Part shown: in pieces, positions 43,905 to 52,366 of the stretch | Position numbering within the stretch: position 1 is the stretch's first letter | How the letters are laid out: each line of letters opens with the position of its first letter | NCBI GenBank assembly: GCA_016789955.1 | Contig: JAEUPB010000037.1 | Location: 57,530-121,529 of the forward strand | Direction of reading: 5' to 3' | Source of the DNA: Rubrivivax sp. | Lineage (GTDB): Bacteria > Pseudomonadota > Gammaproteobacteria > Burkholderiales > Burkholderiaceae_C | DNA: 64,000 nt | Notes under the pieces: model-generated | The model's database searches: none | What the model was told of the DNA's origin: nothing | The model's input: only the letters and a program-made list of their open reading frames with translations | Made by a program: the position numbers and the translations under genes

Positions 43905-44445
43905 TCAGCCCGCCGCCGCCAAGGCCGCGCGAAGGTGCTCCCGCAACGCGCGGTTGAAGGCCGCCGGCTGCTCGAACGGCGAGGCGTGGTGTGCGCCGGC
44001 GATCGTGACCCGGCGCGAGTGGGCGATCGCACGGTGCGCGAAGCGGGGATCGCCGGACTTGCCCTCGATCTCGACCCAAGTGGCCTTGGAGCCCACCAGG
44101 CAGTGCACGTGGTCGGGCGGCTCCGGCAGCGGCGTGTCGATCGCACCCGCATGCGGGCGGACCAGCTCGGGCCACGTCGGGTCCCACACCCACAGCGCGC
44201 TCCCGCAGTGCCGGCAGAAGTAGCGCCGCGCGGAACTCTCGTGTGTGCCGCCGCCGCGCGCATCCGGGATCTGTGCGCGGTAGATGCGCAGGTGGCGCTG
44301 GCCGCGCACCGAGGTTGATCGCGTAGCCGCCGGTGCCAGCCGTCTTGCGGCAGATCGAGCAATAGCAGCGCAGGAACGGCACAGGTGAGTCGGCCTCGAC
44401 CGTGAACGACACGCGGCCGCAGTGGCAGGATCCGTCCAGCTGCAT
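43905..44445 (-). pseudogene. frameshifted chimeric GFA-family / alpha-beta hydrolase remnant
   Basis: Reading from the ATG at 44445, the first ~44 codons give a GFA (glutathione-dependent formaldehyde-activating-like) N-terminus: QLDGSCHCGRVSF with paired Cys, CYCSICRKTAG and GGYAINLG. At about 44310 the frame shifts by a probable small deletion; the second frame continues RGQRHLRIYRAQIPD..YFCRHCGSALWVW, again GFA-like, to about 44060. It then ends with IAHSRRVTIAGAHHASPFEQPAAFNRALREHL, which resembles the C-terminus of an alpha/beta hydrolase. Two decay events are thus visible: a frameshift and a fusion. No function is expected. Confidence 0.75.
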
Positions 44446-44656
44446 CGCAGGGCTCCTCGAGGGGTGCCGGCACTCTACCCGTGGCCGAGGCACACCAGAA
44501 GCCTCGGGTTCGAGCTGGCTCACAGCGGCCTTGGACGACGCGTGGCCGCGGTGTCGTCCTACAGGGGCAGGAACGGCGGAGCTCTTCAATGGCGGCACGG
44601 GCACGAAGCTGGTGCCCGATCACTCGAAACAACCGACAGGAATAGGAGCACGAGCC

Positions 44657-44875
44657 ATGAACGGAACGCGCGTGGTTGCGGTGGTGGCGATCGTCCTGGG
44701 CGCGCTGGCGCTCGTGTACGGAGGGTTCTCGTACACGAAGGAAAGCACGGCCGCGAAGCTCGGGCCGATCGAGCTGAAGGTGGAAGAGAAGAAGAACGTC
44801 AACGTGCCGGTGTGGGCGGGCCTGGCCGGCGTCGTCGTCGGGGCGCTGGTGCTGGTGGGCGCGGGGCGCAAGTAG
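44657..44875 (+). CDS. small two-TM protein
   Basis: This 72-residue protein starts MNGTRVVAVVAIVLGALALVYGGFSYT and ends VWAGLAGVVVGALVLVGAGRK; the two hydrophobic segments flank a short charged stretch ELKVEEKKNVNVP. Such proteins with a GGFSYT-type turn and a C-terminal GARK are common in proteobacteria and of unknown function. AGGAG lies before the ATG at 44657, which decides the start. Longer in-frame starts run into unrelated DNA. Confidence 0.7.
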   Translation: MNGTRVVAVVAIVLGALALVYGGFSYTKESTAAKLGPIELKVEEKKNVNVPVWAGLAGVVVGALVLVGAGRK

Positions 44876-45289
44876 GCGCCTCACCGTGCCGCGGGCGCGG
44901 GCCGGCCGTCGGCGCCAGGCTGCGCCGGGGCCGCCGCCGCGCGCAGCCGCGCGGCCAAGTGGTCGAGCGGGGCCGGCAGGCGCGCCGGGTCCAGCCGCGC
45001 CGCCAGCAGGCCTGCGCAGCGGATCCTGCGCGTGGCCCGCGTGCCGAGGAACCGGCGCAGCTGCGCGGGCGCCGCCGAGCCGCGGTGCTGCGGCATCGCC
45101 TGGAAGCGGCGGAACGACGCGAGCTCGCCCTGCCCTTCCAGCACGCCCTCGACGACAGTTCGTCACGCCTTGGGCGCAGCGGACCTCGACGCCGGGCGCG
45201 GCGAGGTCCAGGCCGAGCACGCCGGCCAGCGCGTGCACGGACGGGGAACAGCCGCACGCGTGCAGGGTGGCGCCGCCCCGCCCGCCGGC
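44876..45289. other. gene-poor stretch with a decayed reading frame
   Basis: No intact gene is seen here. A minus-strand frame ending at 44881 contains RRFLGTRATRRIRCAGLLAARLDPARLPAPLDHLAARLRAA, and a second minus frame has HALAGVLGLDLAAPGVEVRCAQGVT. The two lie in different frames, so a broken gene is possible. No family could be assigned. High GC leaves frames open by chance. Confidence 0.35.
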
Positions 45290-45293
45290 CTAG

Positions 45294-45323
45294 GGCCTGT
45301 TCACACTACGGCAAGGCACCGCG
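45294..45323 (+). repeat. left terminal inverted repeat of MITE-like element
   Basis: This is a 30-bp sequence that is the exact reverse complement of 45527-45556. It starts GGCCTGTTCACACTACGG and is followed directly by the first internal inverted repeat (45323-45338), so the whole element could fold into a branched hairpin. Confidence 0.9.
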
Positions 45324-45526
45324 TTGTGACCAGAATCGTCGCAGGCAAGGCGCAAACCGCAGCCGGGTTGAGCACCCGGCGAGGATTTGCAACGCCGCAT
45401 GCGGCGATTCTGGTCACAACCCTTCGGGAAGGCTCGCCGAAACGGGCCACTCGTCGTTGCAACGCTTGCCCGCACGCGAGTGCGGGCGGCGCGCTGCGCC
45501 TAGATTGGCCCGCTTCGGCGAGCCTT

Positions 45527-45556
45527 CGCGGTGCCTTGCCGTAGTGTGAACAGGCC
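45527..45556 (-). repeat. right terminal inverted repeat of MITE-like element
   Basis: This is the exact reverse complement of 45294-45323, ending CAGGCC before the flanking CTAG at 45557-45560. It shows no mismatch with the left end, suggesting recent activity or strong constraint. Confidence 0.9.
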
Positions 45557-45634
45557 CTAGACTTCGCCACCGGCGCGAGGCCGTGGCACTGGCCAGGGCC
45601 CGCGACGGACCGGCTCCGAGCGAAAGGACCGCCC

Positions 45635-46018
45635 ATGTTGTCCAACTCCGTGGTGACGACCATGCTGCCTGTGAAGGACATGGCTCGAGCCCGTGCCTTC
45701 TACGAGCAGGCGCTCGGCCTGCAGCCCCAGGGCTTCAAGCCCGACGGCAAGTTCGTCTACGTCGTGGGGGGCAGCACGCTGGCGCTGTTCCCGAAGCCCG
45801 AGGGAACGAAGGCCGAGCACACGGCGATCAGCTTCCGCGTGGACGACATCGCGGCGACCATCCGGCAGCTGAAGCGCACCGGCGTCGTGTTCGAGGACTA
45901 CGACTTCCCGGACTTCAAGACGGTCGACCACGTGTGCGTGCTGGGCGCCGAGAAGGCCGCGTGGTTCAAGGACCCGGAAGGCAACTTCCTCTGCATCCAC
46001 GAGGACCTTCCGGGGTGA
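45635..46018 (+). CDS. VOC (glyoxalase-like) protein
   Basis: This 127-residue VOC protein begins SVVTTMLPVKDMARARAFYEQALGLQPQ and ends AAWFKDPEGNFLCIHED. The fold is complete. Substrate unknown. GCGAAAGGACC precedes the ATG at 45635. It is the first gene right of the MITE-like element, whose right edge is 74 bp away, and the element could affect its expression. Confidence 0.87.
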   Translation: MLSNSVVTTMLPVKDMARARAFYEQALGLQPQGFKPDGKFVYVVGGSTLALFPKPEGTKAEHTAISFRVDDIAATIRQLKRTGVVFEDYDFPDFKTVDHVCVLGAEKAAWFKDPEGNFLCIHEDLPG

Positions 46019-46027
46019 CGCCTCATA

Positions 46028-46570
46028 TCAGCGGCCGCACGCCTCGATGGCGGCGGCGATGCGCCCGGCCGCCTCCTCGGGCGTGAGCGCGTCGGTGTCG
46101 ATGACGAGCAGCGGCGGCGGCAGCGGCGGAAACGCGAAGCCGCCCTGCGCTTCCACCGCGCGGTAGCGCTCGGTGTCCGTGAGCTTGCGGAACGTCCTCC
46201 GGTCCTCGTTGCCGAGGCGGCGCAGGATGGTCTCGCGGGAACAGACCAGTTCGACGAAGTGCACGCGGCCGCCCGCGCCGCGCACGCTGGCGCAGAGCTC
46301 CTGGATCAGCGCCGGGTCGACCGTGGACTCCGGGTTGAACGTGAAGATGAAGCTCTTCCCGACGGCCGCGGCCTCGGCAAACGCGGTGCGCCAGATCACC
46401 GCCCGCATGCGATCGAACGCGCCCGTGCCGAACGCGAACAGGCTCATCGCGGTGTCCACCGCGAGGTGGTTGTGGAACAGCGGCAGGCCCGTCCGCTCGG
46501 CGAGCCGGACGCCGATCGTGTGCTTGCCCGAAGCCGGCGCACCGTGGATGAAGACGACCTGCATGTACAC
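46028..46570 (-). CDS. P-loop NTPase (kinase-like)
   Basis: This 180-residue protein has a Walker A GAPASGKHT near residue 10, an internal DTAMSLFAFGTGAFDR region and VIDTDAL near residue 165, as in shikimate kinase/AAA_33-type small kinases. Its function is uncertain; proteins of this type phosphorylate small molecules or resemble zeta toxins. A GTG at 46570 lies after AGGAGGT; an ATG at 46564 is an alternative start. Confidence 0.75.
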   Translation of the reverse strand: MYMQVVFIHGAPASGKHTIGVRLAERTGLPLFHNHLAVDTAMSLFAFGTGAFDRMRAVIWRTAFAEAAAVGKSFIFTFNPESTVDPALIQELCASVRGAGGRVHFVELVCSRETILRRLGNEDRRTFRKLTDTERYRAVEAQGGFAFPPLPPPLLVIDTDALTPEEAAGRIAAAIEACGR

Positions 46571-46621
46571 GCGCCGCGCCGGGGACCTCCTGGCGCAGGG
46601 TTCTCTCGATGGCCGTCGACT

Positions 46622-47428
46622 CTACCGGGCCGCGGGCCCCGCCCGACGGAGGTCCTGCTGCAGCGTCGACTGCAGCTCGACCAGGGCGCCGTGGCTGACC
46701 TGGATGATCCCGCGCCGGGGCCGATCGAGATCGAGCACCACGAACACGAGCACCGCCATCACGCAGACCAGCACGTACGTCAGCATCGAGGGCCGGTGCG
46801 CTGCCACGCCGGCCGTGTAGCCCAGCGTCGCACCGGCCAGCAGCAGCAGGGCGAACAGCAGCGTCGTGACCAGTTCGGGCACATGCCGCTCGAGCGCGGC
46901 GTTCCTGCGGCCGAAGCTGTCGATCAGTTCGTTCACCGCCTGGACGAACAGGAACGACGCCATCGACGCCGAGCCGTCCTGCGCCGCCCGCACGCCGACG
47001 CTCCAGAGTGCGGCCTGGGCCTGCGCCGCGGCGGCGTTGGCCTGGCGCCGCGACTCGGTGTCGGGCAGCCGCAGCGCCGATTCCTGCACGCGGGCATCGA
47101 GGTAGCGGCCGATCACCGACCGGGCCTCGTCGCGCAGCTGCGCCGGCAGCAGGTCGGCGCGCAGCAGCGCCGTGCCGATCGCGTTGGCCTCGTCGACCAC
47201 CGCCTGGCTGCGATCGTCGAAGCGCTGCAGCGCCAGCGAGAAGGTGAAGGCGAGCAGCAGCGCCAGCAGCGCGAGGACCGCGGACTGGATGCTGTTGACG
47301 TGTTCCCGCCAGGCTTCGGTGCACGCTTGCGCGCGAGTCTTGCCGAGCCGGTGCCCGAGCACGATGCCGACCCCCATCAGCGCCAGCAGCAGGATCGACA
47401 CCAGTGCACTGGGGATGGCGTAGAGCAT
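46622..47428 (-). CDS. bestrophin-like/DUF4239 membrane protein
   Basis: This 268-residue protein has two N-terminal TM segments (residues ~5-25 and 49-69), a central helical soluble region with RYLDARVQESALRLPDTESRR, and two C-terminal TMs (LLFALLLLAGATLGYTAGVA and MLTYVLVCVMAVLVFVVLDLD). The layout and FDDRSQAVVDEANAIGTALLRADLLP stretch match the DUF4239/bestrophin-like family, which may form ion channels. Function is untested. Confidence 0.82.
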   Translation of the reverse strand: MLYAIPSALVSILLLALMGVGIVLGHRLGKTRAQACTEAWREHVNSIQSAVLALLALLLAFTFSLALQRFDDRSQAVVDEANAIGTALLRADLLPAQLRDEARSVIGRYLDARVQESALRLPDTESRRQANAAAAQAQAALWSVGVRAAQDGSASMASFLFVQAVNELIDSFGRRNAALERHVPELVTTLLFALLLLAGATLGYTAGVAAHRPSMLTYVLVCVMAVLVFVVLDLDRPRRGIIQVSHGALVELQSTLQQDLRRAGPAAR

Positions 47429-47543
47429 CAGGGACTCGTGGTGAGCGGTTTCCGGACGACGGGCCCGCGTGAATGGGGCGCGGGTTGCACGAACGGAATC
47501 ATCGCCGCAACGCCAGGCCCGCGGGCGACGGTCGTCTCCATGC

Positions 47544-47885
47544 TCAGCCGCTGCGCCACCAGGCCGCCACGGCGTAGGCCGCGCCCAGCAGGTACAGCGG
47601 CGTGAAGAGGGTCTTGTTGTGGCGGGCCAGCCAGCGCGGGAGGTAGATGTCGAAGTTCGGCTCCCGCGCGGCCGTGTAGCGGGCGGCGACGCCCGTCAAC
47701 GGGCAGGCCCACCGGTTGACGAGCAGCACCAGCGCCTCGAGGGCGACCAGGCCGATGCAGGCGAACGCGAGTCCGTGGCGGCCCACGTGGGCCGCGATCG
47801 GCGCGCCGACGATGCAGGCCACGAAGAAGGCCCAGATGACCGTGTGCACGGTCTTCACGACGCGCAGCGCCGCCTCATCCCTCAT
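47544..47885 (-). CDS. small membrane protein
   Basis: This 113-residue protein has three hydrophobic segments (VHTVIWAFFVACIVGAPIAA, FACIGLVALEALVLLVN and a C-terminal one) and conserved CPLTGVAARY and FDIYLPRWLARHNKTLFTPLY stretches, which suggest a conserved family of unknown function. The ATG at 47885 overlaps the stop of the upstream GNAT gene by 11 bp. Confidence 0.72.
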   Translation of the reverse strand: MRDEAALRVVKTVHTVIWAFFVACIVGAPIAAHVGRHGLAFACIGLVALEALVLLVNRWACPLTGVAARYTAAREPNFDIYLPRWLARHNKTLFTPLYLLGAAYAVAAWWRSG

Positions 47886-48339
47886 CACGGCCCTCGATCT
47901 CGAACCCGAGCCGGGTGTACAGCGCCACTGCCGGCGCATTGGCCAGCGTCACCACCAACCGCAGCTCCCGCTCGCCTTGCGCGTGAAGCTCGCCCATGCT
48001 CGCCTGCAGGCAGGCGCGGGCCAGGCCGCGCCCGGCGTGGGCCGGGTCGGTAAACGTGAAGGCCACGAACGGCCGGTCCTGGCATCGGGTGACGAGCGTG
48101 GCGCTGACGATCGCGCCGTCCCGCACGGCCAGCATGGAGCACGAAGGGAGGAACGCGCCGTACGCACCTTCGACCGTCTTCACGATCTCGGCCGCGGCCT
48201 GCTCGGGCGTCTCGCCGTCGTGGTCGATCGTGTCCAGGTACGCGCGGTGCATCAGCGCGCCGAGGGCCGGTACATCATCGGGTTCGAACGCGCGGATGCC
48301 TGCGGCGCGCGCACCGATCGCCGCGAGGTCGGCCCGCAT
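47875..48339 (-). CDS. GNAT N-acetyltransferase
   Basis: This 154-residue GNAT has IRAFEPDDVPALGALMHRAYLDTIDHDGE, FVAFTFTDPAHAGRGLARACLQASM (acetyl-CoA loop AGRGLA) and LANAPAVALYTRLGFEIEG. The ATG at 48339 is used; an upstream ATG at 48372 is possible. Substrate unknown. It overlaps the downstream membrane protein gene. Confidence 0.84.
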   Translation of the reverse strand: MRADLAAIGARAAGIRAFEPDDVPALGALMHRAYLDTIDHDGETPEQAAAEIVKTVEGAYGAFLPSCSMLAVRDGAIVSATLVTRCQDRPFVAFTFTDPAHAGRGLARACLQASMGELHAQGERELRLVVTLANAPAVALYTRLGFEIEGRDEG

Positions 48340-48387
48340 GAAGGCCCGCCGAGGCTCAGAGGTCGTCCGCATCAAGGCGCCGCCCAC

Positions 48388-48480
48388 TCCGCGGGGTTCC
48401 TCGCCGATCCGGACGGGCAATTGTGGGCCGCGCTCCGGATGGACGCGGCGCCCGCGGCGGCTGCGGGTCCCGAGGCCTGA
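48388..48480 (+). pseudogene. C-terminal remnant of a VOC-family gene
   Basis: This short plus-strand frame encodes GFLADPDGQLWAALRMDAAPAAAAGPEA and stops at 48480. It resembles the end of the VOC protein at 53034-53450 (DLADPDGHVWAALWMDAG). No VOC N-terminus precedes it; minus-strand GNAT sequence occupies that position. It is read as a remnant left after deletion or rearrangement. Confidence 0.6.
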
Positions 48481-48518
48481 CGCGTGTGTTGGCCCCGGAG
48501 TGGCCCGCGCGCGCAGCC

Positions 48519-49073
48519 TCAGCCATCGCCGCGCCTGCGGAACGAGAGCCCGAGACCGGCCAGCAGGCAGGCGAGACATCCCGCGAGGATCGCGAACTTG
48601 CCGGTTGCACAGACGGCCGCCGGCAAGGCGTACGGCGACGCCAGCCCCGTCATGAGGAGACGGATCAAGAAGTAGTTCTCGATCCCATCCAGGACACCGG
48701 CGATGGCCACCAGCCCCACCAGCACCCGGGCCGGGCGGTGGAGCCGCACGGGCAAGCGCCTCGCGACGACGAGCAGCGCCGAGCCCAACACGGTGGGATA
48801 GAGCACGAGGTAGAGGTAGTCCAGGCCGAGGCTCAGCATCGCGGCCTCGCGCTGCGAGGCCGACCAGGCTCGGAGGATCGCCGCGCAGTCCGCCGTGAAG
48901 GCGCAGAGCTCCAGCGTGATGATGCCGTGCGGTGCCTCGGGCCCCTTCAGCGGCCCGCCGATGACGGCCAGCGCCGCGGTGACCGCCAGGAACGGGACCA
49001 GTGCCCAACGAAAGGCGATGGCAGCAGGGCTGGAGCTCACGGTCGACGAACCCCTTGTTCGGGCCAGGCCCAT
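48519..49073 (-). CDS. polytopic membrane protein
   Basis: This 184-residue protein has about five hydrophobic segments: FRWALVPFLAVTAALAVIGG, LDYLYLVLYPTVLGSALLVVA, ARVLVGLVAIAGVLDGIENYF and FAILAGCLACLLAGLGLSF among them. No domain was recognised. A charged GLDYLY and DGIENYF suggest conserved positions. Function unknown. Confidence 0.68.
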   Translation of the reverse strand: MGLARTRGSSTVSSSPAAIAFRWALVPFLAVTAALAVIGGPLKGPEAPHGIITLELCAFTADCAAILRAWSASQREAAMLSLGLDYLYLVLYPTVLGSALLVVARRLPVRLHRPARVLVGLVAIAGVLDGIENYFLIRLLMTGLASPYALPAAVCATGKFAILAGCLACLLAGLGLSFRRRGDG

Positions 49074-49148
49074 TGTCTGCGTCCGCGGGCCTCGAAGGCC
49101 GTGCGGCCGTGGCGGCGGTGATCCGACAGCGCCGCGCCGGCCTGCGCC

Positions 49149-49478
49149 CTACCGTCGAGGCCGGCTGACGCCGCCCGCGTCCACGTAGTCGGAGAAGTCG
49201 GGCTTCGTGGACATGCTCACCGGCAGCCGATGCCGGATGATGGTCTGCACGACGACGTCGGCGTTCGGGTGCGGCTCGGCCGCGGGATTCTCGCGGTGGT
49301 ACCAGACCACGCCCGACTTCCCGGCGTGCAGCCGGAGGCCGGAGTCGAGGTCGGTGGCGGAGACCCGCCGGCCGTTCAGCTCGATGCTTCCGTTGGCGTA
49401 CACCGCCACCTTCGCGACGGGCTGCGCGAACGACGACGCCGAGACCACGAGGGCGGCGAGAAGGACGAGTCGTTTCAT
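49149..49478 (-). CDS. periplasmic ExbD-like small protein
   Basis: This 109-residue protein has a signal peptide (LVLLAALVVSASSFAQ). The body VAVYANGSIELNGRRVSATDLDSGLRLHAGKSGVVWYHRENPA and VVVQTIIRHRLPVSMSTKPDFSDYVD resembles the periplasmic domain of ExbD/TolR proteins but lacks their TM helix. It may be a stand-alone variant. Function unknown. Confidence 0.65.
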   Translation of the reverse strand: MKRLVLLAALVVSASSFAQPVAKVAVYANGSIELNGRRVSATDLDSGLRLHAGKSGVVWYHRENPAAEPHPNADVVVQTIIRHRLPVSMSTKPDFSDYVDAGGVSRPRR

Positions 49479-49715
49479 GGTGCGTGCTCCAGATGGGACG
49501 ACGCGAGCATGACCCGGCGTGCCACCCCGGAGTCATCGGATCAATCGGCCCGGACGGACCCTATCCTCGCGGCGGTGACGGCTCGACACGTTCTACGACG
49601 CAACGCGACGCGAGCGTCTCGACCGCGCCGGCGGGGCGCAGGTCAGGGCATCCCGTGCGGGCCCGCGTTAGCCGCGGCCGCCTTCCGATCCCGAGTCAGC
49701 GTATCGTCGCCAGCG

Positions 49716-50030
49716 ATGTTCGAGCAACTCCTCGCCGGCGCCGTCGCCCTCGTCTGTGCGGCACTGTTGCTGCGCCTGGCGCTCGGCCCCGAGAAGCGAC
49801 AGCGTTGGGATCGCACCTGGCGCCGCGTGTTCGATCGCGTGCGCGCGCTCGGCCCGTGGGCGGTGCGGAACTGGCGCATGGTCGGCTCCAGGGGTTCCGC
49901 ACAGCGGCAGGCCGACCAGGCGATCCGGCGGGCCCGCAACGGCAAGCCGGCCGTCGAACGAACCGGCAACGTGATCAGGCCGCGCAGCTTCCGGGGTGAC
50001 GATTCGGACAAGCCGCCGACGCTGCATTGA
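49716..50030 (+). CDS. single-TM hypothetical protein
   Basis: This 104-residue protein has an N-terminal membrane segment (LLAGAVALVCAALLLRLAL) and a highly basic tail (RRARNGKPAVERTGNVIRPRSF). No domain was recognised. The ATG at 49716 precedes the membrane segment directly. Function unknown. Confidence 0.6.
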   Translation: MFEQLLAGAVALVCAALLLRLALGPEKRQRWDRTWRRVFDRVRALGPWAVRNWRMVGSRGSAQRQADQAIRRARNGKPAVERTGNVIRPRSFRGDDSDKPPTLH

Positions 50031-50076
50031 GCCGGGCGGCCGGGGCCGGCTGGAGGCAACGCAAAGACTCGGCTGC

Positions 50077-52278
50077 TCAGGGTCCCGCGCCGAATGAAGT
50101 GACGCGATGCAGACCTGGTTCACCAGACCGGTACATGACGGCGTCTATCTGTGTGGCGCTGGAAATCGTGCCGTAGATGCCCAGGCCGGTGATCAGGCCG
50201 GCGTTTCCGAGCTCCATCGGGGGGATGTCCACGAAGAACGGCACGTAGTTGCCGAGCGCGCCGTACTCGAAGCGAGTCCGAGTGAACAGATCCAACCCCA
50301 CGATCGGTATGCGCAGAAACGTGGTTCGGTCGATGAGCACAGCCGCGCTCGGAAACGCAGCGTTCGCCCGCAGCGATGCGCCGACCGAAGCGATGCCGCG
50401 CAAGAGTTCGAACCGCTCCAGGACCTCCTGCGCGCCTGTTGACGCGTCGATGATGACCGTCCGGATGACGCCGTCCGCCGCGAGGCCGACCGCGATCGTT
50501 CCGTGACCTGCAACCAAGCGGGTCGCCGCTTCGCGGGCCCGCGGCGTGAGGACCAGTTGAGCCACGCCACCATCGCGCGGGATCGCCATGACGGGCGCAT
50601 CTCTGCGGGTGCTCGCCAACACGAGACGATCCTCGGTCGCGGCGACCAGAGCGGCGGTGATCGGCACTTCGCCCAGACTGGTGACGGACAGGTCCGCATT
50701 GACTCTGAACACCGTCGAGCGCGTGCCGATCGGAAAGACGACGAAGAGTCCGTCGCCATCGTCGAGGTAGACGGTAGGACCTGCGAACTCTGCAAGAGGT
50801 GGCACCGGCAGCCTCCCGACGCTTCCCGGGTCTGACGGCCGCACAAAGAGCAGCGCCGTTCCGTCGGACAGGACCCAGGTGCCCGGCACGGACCCGTCCA
50901 TGGCGAGCGCGGCGCCCGCGGGCGACACCGATCGGTCGTACCCGGGGACACTTCGGGCGGTCAGCATGGTCGCATCGCGCTGAACCATGCCGTCCACGGT
51001 GCTGAATACAACGCCTTGGAGACTGCCGTCCGCGGCAAAGACGGGCACCCTGGCGTCGCCCTCGATGGACACGGGAGGGGTCGTGGCGCTCATGTCCAGC
51101 CGTACCGCCAGCGTCTCCCGCGGGCCGCAGCCCGGGAAGAAGGCCCAGGACTTTTCGGCGTTCTTGAGGTCGTTGCCGGCGTGATAGCGCATCAGGAACG
51201 AATTCGCGGCCGCCGGGGAGTAGCGCAGGTTCCCGATGAACTCGGTGTTCCGACCGCCGCACACCTGATCGCTGCGCAGGCTCGAGACGGGCTCGGACAC
51301 CGGATCGCCGCTGCGAGCGAGCAGATCAATGCGGTGCAGACGGTCCCGCTTCCACACGAGGATGAACCGAGGCAACAGCTGCCCCACTTTGCCATCGACG
51401 ACCACACCTTCGAAGTACGTGTGGTCTCGAACCGCACTGGCCGAACCTGCAGGCTCCACGACGACAGCCCGCCCAGTCGAGGCGTCAGCAGCAACCATGG
51501 TGTAGGTCGAGTGCTCCCTTGCCCCATCGCCATACCTGACCGTCATCGGTGCTGGTACTGCGCTGCCGGCTTCGGCAAGCAGGAAGCTGCGCCGCTCCGC
51601 GCCCACCGTCAACGTCACCTCAGCGCTGCGAGTGGTCCGCGAGCCGCTTGTCACCGAAACGGAGAATCGCGAGCCACTGTCGCTGACTGCGACTCCGCGC
51701 AGTTCGAGCACCGGTCCCACCGCTCCAGGGATCTCCACACCGTTGCGCAGCCACTGGTAGCTCAGGCCTGTGCCGACGGCACTCACCGCGAATCGCGCCG
51801 AGCCGCCCGCCACGGCACCGGTCGATGCCGGCTGTTGGCGGATGACCGGCGCAGGGCACACCGATGGCAACACGAGGCATGTGAAGCTCTGGATCTCGCC
51901 GACGTAGGCGGGAGTCGTGCTGCTGCCGGCCACGGGGCCGAGGACATAGACGGAGCTGCCCGCCACGCCGACGTAGTTGCCGGTGGCCGGGTAGTAGCGG
52001 TAGACGTATGGCGGCAGTTCCTGGTTGGCTTGCCGCCCCGGAAACAACTCCGGGTACCGCGCCTCCGCCCAATCGAGCAGCTGAGTCACTGTCGGAGCGG
52101 CCGGTGCCAGCGACAGCACGCCCGCCGACGCGGCCAAGCCTGCCGAACGATGTGAGTTGAGTGATGTGACGGCGCTCCGGAGCTGAGGTTCGCCTGCGCC
52201 TGTTTGGGCGTACGCGTTCGGGAGCGTCGCAGCCGCCGCGATCAAGAGTAGCCTGGCGCTGCGCTCGCCGTTCAACAT
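50077..52278 (-). CDS. large exported protein with Ig-like region
   Basis: This 733-residue protein has a signal peptide (LLLIAAAATLPNAYAQ). Residues ~63-135 hold a module LLDWAEARYPELFPG...YRYYPATGNYVGVAGSSVYVLGP, a repeat type common in Burkholderiales exported proteins. Residues ~140-230 form an Ig-like domain (QQPASTGAVAGGSARFAVSAVGTGLSYQWLRNGVEIPG). The rest is beta-rich with repeated DG..V.R motifs, resembling a beta-propeller. It is probably surface-exposed or periplasmic; function unknown. Confidence 0.72.
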   Translation of the reverse strand: MLNGERSARLLLIAAAATLPNAYAQTGAGEPQLRSAVTSLNSHRSAGLAASAGVLSLAPAAPTVTQLLDWAEARYPELFPGRQANQELPPYVYRYYPATGNYVGVAGSSVYVLGPVAGSSTTPAYVGEIQSFTCLVLPSVCPAPVIRQQPASTGAVAGGSARFAVSAVGTGLSYQWLRNGVEIPGAVGPVLELRGVAVSDSGSRFSVSVTSGSRTTRSAEVTLTVGAERRSFLLAEAGSAVPAPMTVRYGDGAREHSTYTMVAADASTGRAVVVEPAGSASAVRDHTYFEGVVVDGKVGQLLPRFILVWKRDRLHRIDLLARSGDPVSEPVSSLRSDQVCGGRNTEFIGNLRYSPAAANSFLMRYHAGNDLKNAEKSWAFFPGCGPRETLAVRLDMSATTPPVSIEGDARVPVFAADGSLQGVVFSTVDGMVQRDATMLTARSVPGYDRSVSPAGAALAMDGSVPGTWVLSDGTALLFVRPSDPGSVGRLPVPPLAEFAGPTVYLDDGDGLFVVFPIGTRSTVFRVNADLSVTSLGEVPITAALVAATEDRLVLASTRRDAPVMAIPRDGGVAQLVLTPRAREAATRLVAGHGTIAVGLAADGVIRTVIIDASTGAQEVLERFELLRGIASVGASLRANAAFPSAAVLIDRTTFLRIPIVGLDLFTRTRFEYGALGNYVPFFVDIPPMELGNAGLITGLGIYGTISSATQIDAVMYRSGEPGLHRVTSFGAGP

Positions 52279-52366
52279 GGATGCCCCCTACGCCCCATCC
52301 TACCGGGAGCAGCGATGGCACTCAACATCGCCCCTGAGCGGAGGCTGACAGCGGCGAGGGTTCGAC

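Larger units (their letters stand above)
45290..45560. mobile_element. MITE-like element with perfect 30-bp terminal inverted repeats
   Basis: The ends are perfect inverted repeats of 30 bp: 45294-45323 and 45527-45556 (GGCCTGTTCACACTACGG... and its complement). CTAG flanks each side (45290-45293 and 45557-45560), which could be a target duplication of the kind made by IS5-group (IS427-type) elements. Inside are nested inverted repeats: 45323-45338/45405-45420 (16 bp), 45429-45441/45514-45526 (13 bp), 45362-45380 and 45468-45487. No transposase is encoded. A single copy is seen in the window. Confidence 0.85.

Noticed and set aside
45301-45544. Frames inside the MITE-like element
   Set aside because: They are short, depend on inverted repeat sequence and appear in several frames on both strands, so they are not called as genes.
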